The notes under the pieces were generated by a model. That model ran no database searches. It saw only the letters and a program-made list of their open reading frames with translations, and was not told where the DNA came from. Both the position numbers and the translations under genes were made by a program. This document shows, piece by piece, positions 54,594-64,000 of a stretch of 64,000 nucleotides of DNA (position 1 is the stretch's first letter; the number at the start of each line of letters is the position of its first letter). The stretch comes from Sesamum alatum (Eukaryota; Streptophyta; Magnoliopsida; Lamiales; Pedaliaceae), in NCBI GenBank assembly GCA_034509735.1, contig JACGWO010000001.1:35901966-35965965 (forward strand). Direction: 5' to 3'.

Positions 54594-54697
54594 CGTGTTC
54601 TTTTAAATTAAAAGCATCTTTAATTTTTTGTATGTTTACTTTTTATCGCGCTTCCGCATTCGCGCAATTCCCGGGACGATCCACCGATTTCTTTCAG

Positions 54698-54709
54698 TGG
54701 TATCAGAGC
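54698..54709 (+). promoter_or_regulatory. Primer-binding site of element B
   Basis: TGGTATCAGAGC, one base after the LTR end. Confidence 0.95.
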
Positions 54710-56869
54710 CCAGTTCGGTATATAGGCCTAGGGTTAATGTGCGTTCTAAGCATGAAACGTGATATTGGCATGTTTTATATTAAATCTTTATTTTTCTTGA
54801 TTTTAAGCATGTCGATTTTATTGCTTTTAAATTGTGTGAATTTCTGAATGTTGGTGTTTTTCTGTTTTTCTTGGGAAACGGGGTGGAAAACTGAACGGAA
54901 AACGAGAGACGACGCAGCCGGCCAGCCGGGAGGGCAGGCCGCGCGCAGCCGCACACTACCGGCAGGGCAGACGCGCGCAGGCAAGGGAGGCCTGCGCGCG
55001 CCCGCCTAGTCGGTCGCGCAGGGGCAGCACGCAGCCAGTAAGGCTGCGTGCAGGCGCGCGCGCAAGGCTGCGCGCCTGCGAGTCCGCACGCGGACGGGCT
55101 CTGGGCAGCGCCGCTAGGCGCGCGCGGACGCAGACGGAGGAGTCTGCGCGCGCGCCCGGCAGGCGTGCCCAGTGCGCGTCTGCGCGCGCACTGCGCATGG
55201 CACGGCTGGCAGCCAGCAGGCCAGCGCACGCGCAAGGCAAGGGAGCCTGCGCACGCGCGCTCGGCCAGGCAGCGCCTGTGCACGCGCAGGGGCGGCAGGC
55301 TGAGCCTGCTGCCCTGTGCGCGTGCCGGCGGGGCCGTTGCCGGCGGCGGCGGCGGCTGCTGCTGCTTTTTTCTTTTATTTTTTTTAATTATTTTCAGTTT
55401 AATTTTGAATTAATTCTGAAAAATCATTTTTTGGTTCAATTATGCCTATTTTTCTAAAGACATTATTTTAGGAGTAAAATAAATTGGATTTGGAATCCCG
55501 GGGTTATTTTACTTAAAATAATGAGGAAAGGTTTTCCTAAAACAAGAAAATATTATTATCAATATTTGTGTTTTTAATTTTTCACACGTTCTGCACATAT
55601 TCATTTATTATTTTGGATATTTATGATTGGAAATCATATGTTGGTGGTATATTGTAATTATATGATTGGATCATGTGATTATGTGTGTTGGATGAAAATG
55701 GATGATCGTGAGCCCGAGACCGGATGTATGGTTTATTTTCTGTTGGGCCTGTGTGCCTCTTTTACTGCTTTCTCCTTCTCTCTTTCTAGTTGCCTTGGAA
55801 TAATAAGGCATTCTACCTCCGTCCTTATGTACTCCCCCGGGTTTTCGCTGGGGTTTCTATTTTTAATATGTAATGAGAGTAGACTAGGAGTGAGGTTTCT
55901 ATTTTTGTAATTGATGGAGAAGAAGGAAGGACCACATGGAGAGCCCAGACGGGAGGCCCCTTGGAGTTTTCCATGAAGTGAAGAAAGAGAAAAAGAGACC
56001 AAGGCCCATCAGCATGATGATTGGGTTACTATTAATGTAATAGTATAGGACCAACCCTAGATTGACCATAGATCCACTGCGGGCTCAGTGGGTCGCATAG
56101 GATTCGGGCTCGTGATCATCCAACAGGGGCGTGCTAGGCTTTAATTTTGCATGTGGTTATGATGATGGATGAATGGGTTGTTTATTTATCGTATAACTGT
56201 TGTGGATGGTTTATTTACGCATTATGGATGTATGTGTAGATATTTATTTATTTTAGATCTCGGTCATTTCTTACTCTCACATTGGTTGGACCAATGTCAA
56301 AATATTAGACCCTAGACAAAGTGGACATGAACTCTAGGAGTTTGTCCATGCCTTCCAATCCATGGCATAGTGAGGAAGCTGCTTTGGGTCAATAGCGTGG
56401 TCTCACGAGTCATGGCACGTTATTGTACTCAAAGGAAGCTGCACTATGTCATGAACGAAAAACGGGCTCCTGCCACCTGTCTCACGAGTCGTGGGGGTAC
56501 CAGTGGGTCCGTGGCTCGGTTGATTGGGTTGGGTCTAACGCCCAATTAACATGATTCGCTTGGAGTCCTCGGATCATGTGAAAGGGTGAGGCAATAATCT
56601 TGGGAATCTCGTGGAACGAGAATGGTATGGAATACCTCCCACAGAATCTTTTCCATGCGAACCGTAAAAGCGGGGTATGGGAAAAATCGCTGTGGATCCC
56701 AAGCCCACTTGGAAAGGATTTCCCGAAAATCACGTTTGAGAGTACCGTGTTTTCGTATAAATAGTGGGAGGATTAAATGACTAAAGTCTATGCATTTAAT
56801 TATTTTACCAAACCACCGTCTTTTATTTTCTGCTGATCGCGCGCTGTTTTCTAAAATGTAGATTTTAAA
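54710..56869 (+). other. 5' leader of element B
   Basis: 2.2 kb. CG-rich tract 54905-55365, stem-loop CCACTG-CGGGCT-CAGTGG at 56074-56091, palindromes at 56404-56414 (one mismatch) and 56483-56493, and TATAAATA at 56756-56763, 114 bp before the gag ATG. No gene is recognised in it. Confidence 0.8.
54905..55365 (+). repeat. CG-rich tract in leader B
   Basis: About 460 bp dominated by GCGCGC-type runs and ending in a (CGG)n-like stretch near 55340-55360. It starts about 200 bp after the PBS. Overlapping open frames on both strands here are a composition effect. Confidence 0.85.
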
Positions 56870-59800
56870 ATGTCTAAGAACCCACTTTCCACCATTCTTG
56901 AGACAAACAAATTCAATGGAACAAATTACAACGACTGGTTGTGCAATCTCAGGATAGTCCTAGATTACGAGAACCAAGGCTACGTCATGGACGAGCCTCT
57001 CCCTAGGACCCTGCCGAAAGTATCCACGCCAGAAGAACGTGAGACGTTCGAGACTTGGCATAAGGATAGCCGGAAGGTCCGTAGCATCATACTTGCTTCG
57101 ATGACCAATGAGATTCAGAAGCAATATGAAAAGCTAGACGATGTCCCTTCCATTATGGCTCGCCTTAAGGATTGCTATGCGGTCCCGGACCGGCATACTA
57201 GGTATGTCGCGACCAAGGCGTTCTTTGGAACGAAAATGACAGAAGGATCCTCTGTACAAGAGCACGAGGTTAAAATGCTTACCCTGGTGGAAAAGCTCGA
57301 GGACCTAAAAGCAGGTCTCGATAATGAAACGTACATAGATGTGATCCTTCAGTCACTCCCACCCTCCTTTGACCAATTTATCGTCAACTACAACATGAAC
57401 GCACTTGAGAAGGGCATTCATGAGTTGATCAATATGTTGGTGCAATACGAGGCAATGACTAAGAAGTCCACGCCTTCGGTATTGTTTGGAGGTGCTTCGA
57501 CTTCTAATACGAAAGGCAAGGGTGTCGGACGTTGGAAGAAGAAGAAAGGAAAGGGAAAGGCCGTCAAAGCAGCTACGAACACTAAGAGTGTTCCCATTGC
57601 CAAAGAGGGAAAAGGCAAAGGAAAGGGAAAGATTGTCTCCAAGCAATAGTCAAAGGCATATGACATATGTATCGACTGCCGTGAGAAAGGGTATTGGAAG
57701 AGAGAGTGCCCCAAACTCTTCTCAAACCAAGGTATATATGAGATTGAGGTTAATATGGTCACTAGTTCTGCCTCTTGGGTATTAGATACCGGCTGTGTAG
57801 CTCACATTTGCAATGACTTGCAGGTGTTGAAAAGAAGCAGAAAACTGGGTAGCGGGGACATGATCCTGAAGCTTGGGAATGGCAAGGCCGTCTCGGCAGA
57901 AGCAGTAGGATCCGCCACTCTAGTGATTAGTGATAGTATTAGCATAGATTTAGAGCAAGTTTATTTTGTACCCAGTATGATTAAAAACATCATTTCCATT
58001 CCACTGTTGGACAATAGTGGTTATGAGTTTAGAATCAATAAAAATTGCTTTTATTTGATGAGGTGTGGAATTGCTCATCTACTTGGTACATTGCATAACG
58101 GATCTATATCTTGCAACAAACGAATTTCGTCCTCAATGCACAACACAAACGAAAATTAGATAATAACGGGAACGCACGTTTGTGGCACGCTAGGCTAGGT
58201 CACATATCCCAAGATAGGATGAAAAGGTTAGTAAACTCAAAGAACCTAGAGGTTGGGGACTTGAGCGATCTACCAACTTGTGAGTCCTGTCTAAGAGGGA
58301 AAATGACCAAGAAGCCCTTTGTAGGACAAAGCAGGCTTGCCACAGGTCTGTTGCACTTGGTCCATACAGACGTATGTGGACCACTAAGGACGCAGGCCCG
58401 AGGTGGGTTCTCCTACTTCATAACCTTCACCGATGACCATTCGCAGTATGATTATGTTTACCTGATGAGGTACAAGTCTGAAGCTCTTGAGAGGTTTAAA
58501 GAATTCAGACTTGAAGTGGAGAACTAAACCAACTGCAAAATTAAAGTCCTTCGGTCAGACCGAGGCGGTGAGTACCTTAGTACGGAGTTCCTAGATTATC
58601 TAAAAGAACATGGTATAATATCAGAATGGACACCTCCAGGAACACCACAGTTAAATGGTGTCTCTGAAAGGAGGAATTGAACCCTGTTGGACATGGTTCG
58701 GTCCATGATGAGTTTTACCAAATTGCCCTTATCGTTTTGGGGCTATGCACTAGAAACGGCGGCCAAATTGTTGAATTTAGCGCCTACTAGTACATTGACC
58801 CAAACGCCATATGAGATATGGCACGGCAAGCCTGCATCCTACAACTACTTGAAAGTGTGGGGTAGCCCCGCATACGTCAAGAGGTTAGTGGGAGATAAGT
58901 TAGAATCTAGGTCTAGCTTATGCAGGTTCATTGGATACCCTAAAGAAACTGCGGGTTATTACTTTTATGACCCCTTGGAACAAAAGGTGTTTGTTTCAAG
59001 AAATCCAGTGTTCTTGGAGCAAGGCTTCCCGGAGGATATCCAACCTGATGAGCTCATCCTTGAGGAATCAAGTGATGGAATCCAGCCATCAGAGGAGGCC
59101 GCGAAACCCTCACTTAGAGGATTTAGGATAAACACCCGAAGGGCTGACCAACCTCGAGAAGTCCAACATGCTAGGCATGAAGGACAGCCTCAGGAACAGC
59201 CAGTCCCGGTTCCTGAACCGCCGGCTCCGATACAGTCAACGCCCACAGTCACCACACGTTCCCGTTCTCCGTAGGTCCACTAGAGAGTCCAGACCTCCAA
59301 TGAGATATGGCTTTCTAGGTGCGACCGATCTTTTGGATAACGATCCTAAGACTTATGGAGAAGCGATGTCTAACATCGACTCCGGGAAATGGCTTGAGGC
59401 CATGAAAGCCGAAATAGACTCCATGAGCGATAACCAAGTCTGGAGTCTTGTAGATCCACCGAAAGGTGTTAAGCCAGTCAGCTGTAAGTGGGTCTACAAG
59501 CGCAAACTTGGCGTTGATGGAGAAGTCAGAACCTTTAAGGCTAGACTTGTAGCTAAGGGATACACACAACGACCTGGGGTCGATTTTGAGGATACCTACT
59601 CGCCAGTAGCCATGGCTAAATCCATTCGGATCCTACTCGCCATAGCAGCATGGTATGACTATGAGATATGGTAGATGGACGTGAAAACGGCCTTCCTCAA
59701 TGGTTTCGTTGAAGAAGAGATCTATATGGATCAGCCGCAGGGTTTCACGGCCACTGGAGAAGAGCAGAAAGTCTGTCGTCTCCAGAAGTCCATCTATGGC

Positions 59801-60920
59801 CTCAAACAAGCCTCCCGAAGTTGGAACATTCGCTTTGATGAAGTAATACGGGATTATGACTTCATCAAAAACGAATCTGACCCTAGTGTATACAAGAAGG
59901 TCAGTGGGAGCTCAATAGTGTTCCTAGTGCTTTATGTGGATGACATTCTGCTCATTGGTAATGACGTTAGAATGTTAGGAAACACAAAAGCATGGTTGTC
60001 AACCCAGTTTTCCATGAAGTACTTGGGTGAAGCCTCCTACATCCTAGGCATCCAGATTGTCAGGGACAGATCTAAAAGGATGTTAGGACTCACCAAAAAC
60101 TCGTATATAGAGAAAGTCCTAAAGAGATATCGAATGGACAACTCCAAACGAGGATTCCTTCCAATAAGGCATGGGATCAAGTTATCCAAGAAAACAGTCC
60201 CCACAGACTGATGAGGAACTTGAAAAGATGAAGGTCATCCCCTATGCTTCTGTCGTAGGTAGCATACAATATGCGGTCCACTGCACTAGGCCTGACATTG
60301 CGTACGCTTTGAGCGTAACAAGCAGATATCAGTCCTGCGCAGGAGAGGCACATTGGAATGCTGTTAAGGGCATCCTTAAGTACCTAAGGAGGACTAAGGA
60401 AATATTCCTAGTCTATGGCAATGGAGAACTAATTCTGGAAGGCTTTAGCGACTCTAGCTTCCAGTCTGATGACGATGATGCCAAGTCTCAATCGGGGTAC
60501 GTATTCAAACTCAATGGAGGAGTATTAGCTTGGAAAAGTTCCAAACAAGCAACCATTGCTGACTCCACCACAGAGGCTGAATACATAGCAGCTTCAGAAG
60601 CTGCTAAGGAAGCGGTTTGGATGAGAAACTACATCCAAGAGTTGGGTGTGGGGCCTAGCATCGCCGAGCCCGTTGTCATCTTCTGTGATAACAACGGCGC
60701 TATAGCTCAAGCAAAGGAACCGAGATCTCATCACCGTTCCAAACACATTCTTAGACGCTACCATCTTCTTAGAGAAATGGTAGGAAGAGGTGACGTCCGG
60801 ATGGACCGAGTCAACTCGGCAGACAACACAGCAGACCCGCTGACAAAGCCTATGTCGCAGAGCGCTCATACGCAACATCTTGAGAAGATGGGGATTAAGC
60901 ATATGGGCAATTGGCTTTAA
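56870..60920 (+). pseudogene. gag-pol of element B, broken by stops and frameshifts
   Basis: Full-length copia gag-pol plan. Gag (MSKNPLSTILETNKFNG...) runs to a TAG at 57647-57649, just before a zinc knuckle of the form C..C.EKGYWKREC (57669-57710), where the usual His is Tyr. Protease WVLDTGC follows at about 57775. The frame shifts near 58100. Integrase with HARLGH, CESC, HTDVCGPL and [10 protein letters not shown] is cut by TAA (58525-58527) and TGA (58678-58680). There is a frameshift near 59250 before RT, a TAG at 59672-59674, YVDD at about 59936-59947, a one-base insertion near 60190, and then an open RNase H to the stop at 60920. Every domain is present, so the element was autonomous when it inserted. 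A polypurine tract and LTR follow. Confidence 0.95.
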
Positions 60921-60936
60921 AGGTCAAGTGGGAGAT

Positions 60937-61697
60937 TGTTAGAATAGGTGATCATGTAAGCCAATTTTGGCAGGAATGTGTAACCTATGTCTAGACAATT
61001 CTTTGGTATTTGATAAAACATTTATGAATAAAGAAGTGAAAAATCATATGGCAATACTTTGTTTACGTTCACTTATCTGCATTTACATTTCTGTTCAATA
61101 CGTAAACAAAGCCCACGGACTGAGAAACGATTTCGGGGACTGGGACTACGCTTGGAGGTGGGTCCATGAAATCAGTCTTACCGAATCAGTCCGGAAATCT
61201 CCAAGTCAAGGAATCCCGAAAATGGGTACCGGGATTCCCTTTGAGACTTGCACTAAGCATCTGCTGTCGTGTTTCATCGACGGGTGACGAAGGTCGTCTA
61301 AGCAGTGTTAGTGGGTCAGCATGCTAGGAAGCAGCTGACTGAGGTGAATCACGGGAACCGTCTTACGGAGGACCTTGAGTATGGTCAGCAAGGTATGACG
61401 TGTATTCCCGGTTCCAACGGTACAGGCCAAGTCCTTTGACTTGAGGAACTGCTGAGTTTACCTGTGCATCAGGTCTCTATCTTAGATATGGTGAGAGATT
61501 GCCAAAATACTCTTGAGTAGTCATAAGCATGTCTAGTGCAGCTCGGGTGTACAAAGTGACAGTAGTTTCCAAGAAAGGATCTGTCTCCTGTCAAAAGGTA
61601 TTGACAGTTGAGTCTCATGTATGCTCTGTGTCTTGTCCCTGAAATATGTGGCCACAGTAACTGAACAGAAGGGAAAGGTTTCCCTTGCGGCGTTTAG
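60937..61697 (+). mobile_element. 3' LTR of element B, 5' part (LTR-B)
   Basis: Starts TGTTAGAATAGGTGATCATG after a polypurine tract and matches 52702-53463, ending at the words gcggcgtttag. There it switches to sequence from much nearer the LTR end and of LTR-B2 type. Confidence 0.9.
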
Positions 61698-61726
61698 AGT
61701 TGGAGTTTGAAGAGGATGAAACTCCA

Positions 61727-61757
<31 letters not shown>

Positions 61758-62239
61758 ACTCTCCTCTTTTCAAGAAAAATAGTTCTTGTTCTTTTGCGTT
61801 GACAATTGAACAAAAGGAGGATTAATCCCGTTAAGTAATAATGTGTGATTGATCCATCCTCTCCAAAATACTTGTTCATTCGCTAGCACGACGTGCAAGA
61901 TACATGAGTGGATTGCGTGTCACAATTTGGAGAATCTCACATACGAGATTTGGTGCAAATTGGGAAACAACGCGAGTACCAGTTAGAAGAGGAAAACGAC
62001 GAACCGGTAATTCCCTTTTTACGTTTTTGTCTCTTCTTCAATTCTTCAAATCCTATGGCCTCCATGATTCCTTGCATGTGTTTTAATTCATGAGATACAC
62101 CGAACGTCTGGGAACTTCAAGGGCACACCCATTGAACGTGTTCTTTATTTACGTATATGGCATGTTTAAATTTTGTTATTTAAATTTATACCATGCTTCA
62201 GCATTCGCACTATTTCCCGGGAAGATCCACAATCTTTCA
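61698..62239 (+). mobile_element. LTR-B2-like 3' part joined to the LTR of element B
   Basis: From agttggagtttgaagagg to cacaatctttca, followed by a degenerate PBS. It resembles LTR-B2 more than LTR-B (for instance ccggtaattcccttt and the gga.gatt...atccatcc stem region). Together with 60937-61697 it makes a chimeric LTR lacking about 600 bp of the middle. It includes an (AC)15 run at 61727-61756. Confidence 0.8.
61727..61756 (+). repeat. (AC)15 microsatellite
   Basis: An uninterrupted AC dinucleotide run just downstream of the LTR breakpoint. Other LTR-B copies have short acacac runs at this place, so it is an expansion of existing sequence. Confidence 0.9.
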
Positions 62240-62240
62240 C

Positions 62241-62252
62241 TAGTATCAGAGC
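62241..62252 (+). promoter_or_regulatory. Degenerate primer-binding site
   Basis: TAGTATCAGAGC, one mismatch from the tRNA-Met site elsewhere in the window, one base after the LTR end. It shows that 61698-62239 belonged to a 5' LTR. Confidence 0.8.
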
Positions 62253-62471
62253 CCGGTCTGGTGTATAGGCTTAGGGTTATATGTGCGTTTTAAGCATGAA
62301 AACATGTTTTGGCATGTTTGAATTAATTCTTGATTTTATTATTATTAAAGCATGTCGTTTTTCTTACTTTTAATTCGTATGATTTCTAGTATGTTGGATT
62401 TTTTCTGTTTTTCTAGGGAAACGGGGGGCTAAAAGTCGAACAAAACGGAGAAACGCAGCACACGGCTTGCC
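62253..62471 (+). other. 5' leader fragment
   Basis: About 220 bp of leader (taggcttagggttatatgtg..., gggaaacgggg) resembling the start of leader B. It is cut before its CG-rich tract and joined at 62472 to the interior of an LTR-B. Confidence 0.75.
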
Positions 62472-64000
62472 GGAGGTAGGTCCATGAAATCAGTCTTACC
62501 GAATCAGTGCGGAAATCTCCAAGTCAAGGAATCTCGAAAATGGGTACCGGGATTCCCTTTGAGACTTGCACTAAGCATCTGCTGTCGTGTTTCATCAACG
62601 GGTGACGAAGGTCGTCTAAGCAGTGTTAGTGGGTCAGCATGCTAGGAAGCAGCTGACTGAGGTGACTCGCAGGAACCGTCTTACGGAGGACCTTGAGTAT
62701 GGTCAGCAAGGTATGACGTGTATTCCCGGTTCCAACGGTATAGGCCAAGTCCTTTGACTTGAGGAATTGCTGAGTTTACCTGTGCATCAGGTCTGTATCT
62801 TAGATATGGTGAGAGATTGCCAAAATACTCTTGAGTAGTCATAAGCCATGTCTAGTGCAGCTCGGGTGTACAAAGTGACAGTAGTTTCCAAGAAAGGATC
62901 TGTCTCCTGTCAAAAAGGTATTGACAGTTGAGTCTCATGTATGCTCTGTGTCTTGTCCCTGAAATATGTGGCCACAGTAACTGAACAGAAGGGAAAGGTT
63001 TCCCTTGCGGCGTTTAGTAAGGACAGACCGACCAAAATGGGTACCTGCATTTTCCGTGCCCTAGACCCTAAGTGATGAGACCGAAGATAGAAGGACAAGT
63101 GTACTGTTAGAGCCTAAATGTTCATCCCCGAATATTTCACCTAGTCTCTAGTGCCATGGACCGTTGCTAGATGGCCACCCATGTTAACGGGCGGATTCTA
63201 GGAATCTGACCAAGTCTAGCTGAATGGTGAACCTAAAGAGTCACACACTATCCACACACACTTAGTATTTAATTTGGAATTAAATATTGGAGTAAAGGAA
63301 TGATTAAATTAGATTTAATCGGGTGCTATATTTTCTTGAAAAAATTAATTCCTTCTATTTGATAAAGGGAATTAAATTAATAAATAGGATTTATTAAAGG
63401 GTTGATTTAATAGGCTTAAAATAAATAATAATATTTATTTATTATATTATATTTATTCTTTTAGCCTTTTGGAATATTAAATGGAATTTAAATATTCCAT
63501 TAAATTAAAATCAACGGTTGGGATGTAAAGGGGAGATGGAAGGCTAGGATTCGTTTGACTAGGTCAAACACTAGTTTGACTAGGACTTTGACTAGGTCAA
63601 AAATACTAGTCAAATTAGAGTTCTTAGATTTGGAGTTTAAAGAGGATTAAACTCCTCCTCTATATAAACCTCTAGCTTCCAACAATTGTAGGATGATGAT
63701 TCTTGAAAACACACACGACACACACTCTCCCCTTCTCCTCATCTCTCGTCCGCCCCCTCTCTCTCTAGCAAGAAAATATTTCTTAGTTCTTTTGTTCTTG
63801 GAACATTAGAACTTAGATGAATCAATACCGTTAATTGATAACATGTTGTTGATTCATCCACTCCAAAAATATATACACTTGTTCGTTGCTAGCACGACGT
63901 GCAAGATACGTGGGTGGATCGTGTATCACGATTTGGAGGGTCTCAAGAACGAGATCTCGGTGCAAAACGGGGAACAACGCGAGTAGCCGTTGAAGACGAA
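62472..64000 (+). mobile_element. LTR-B fragment running off the window
   Basis: Begins ggaggtaggtccatg, matching 52918 onward, so the first ~216 bp of the LTR are missing. It continues past the TATA box (near 63660) and the R/U5 stem-loop to the window end, which corresponds to about 54458 in element B. Confidence 0.92.

Larger units (their letters stand above)
52702..54696 (+). mobile_element. 5' LTR of element B (LTR-B)
   Basis: 1995 bp from TGTTAGAATAGGTGACCATG to GATCCACCGATTTCTTTCA, followed by a PBS. It has a TATA box at 54116-54123, R/U5 stem-loop at 54269-54311 and U5 hairpin at 54573-54593. The shared part of its 3' LTR (60937 on) is about 97% identical by eye. Confidence 0.95.

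Noticed and set aside
54780..55457. Frames of 94-167 codons on both strands
   Set aside because: Same composition effect in the CG-rich tract of leader B.

Overview
The window looks like repeat-dense intergenic DNA from a flowering plant. I see no cellular gene, no tRNA or rRNA gene and no CRISPR array. About 63.5 of the 64 kb can be assigned to Ty1/copia LTR retrotransposons inserted into and recombined with one another. The plant assignment rests on three things: copia-order pol (protease, integrase, reverse transcriptase, RNase H), a primer-binding site matching plant initiator tRNA-Met (TGGTATCAGAGC), and long AT-rich LTRs of about 2.0-2.2 kb with 5-bp target-site duplications (TSDs). The species cannot be named from this.

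All LTRs share the start TGTTAGAATAGGTGAC but fall into groups by their 3' ends. LTR-A ends GGATCCGCTTGTCCTTCA. LTR-B ends GATCCACCGATTTCTTTCA. LTR-B2 ends CACGCCTACCCAAGGCTTTCA with its last stretch variable. LTR-C ends CGTACCCGATTCTTTCA. LTR-E ends GCCGATCCACC then ATTTCTTTCA.

Layout. 1-432: unassigned AT-rich DNA. 433-11857: LTR-C elements in both orientations, broken and nested, with a solo LTR-A (3185-5414) and the end of an LTR-B2. 11858-15593: decayed RT/RNase H region plus 3' LTR-B. 15594-18261: decayed A-type pol. 18262-28059: the youngest element (A), with a 5'-truncated LTR, PBS, 1.8-kb leader, one uninterrupted 1303-codon gag-pol gene (21908-25819), polypurine tract and full 3' LTR. 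28060-28977: another LTR-A piece. 28978-49934: one old minus-strand gag-pol (host element F) split by three insertions. These are a solo LTR-A with TSD agaat, a plus-strand element E with TSD caaac, and a minus-strand element D with near-perfect TSD ctaaa. D itself carries a solo LTR-B (TSD ccaag), which carries a solo LTR-A (TSD ggtca). 49935-52701: 3' end of a minus-strand LTR-C element inserted in F. 52702-62239: plus-strand element B with several stops and frameshifts and a chimeric 3' LTR. 62240-64000: a leader fragment and another LTR-B running off the window.

What ordinary annotation does not explain is mostly structural. The U3 part of every LTR group is packed with short perfect inverted repeats separated by exactly 3 nt, almost always TGG or a close variant in the LTR sense direction. 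Two further stem-loops, one about 380-390 bp and one about 75-125 bp from the LTR 3' end, keep their loop and base pairing while the stem sequence differs between groups. Each leader carries a CG-rich alternating tract just after the PBS. Further downstream, four of the five leaders carry a conserved short stem-loop, two copies of an 11-bp palindrome about 80 bp apart, and a TATAAATA-like site about 100 bp before gag. All alignments were done by eye.
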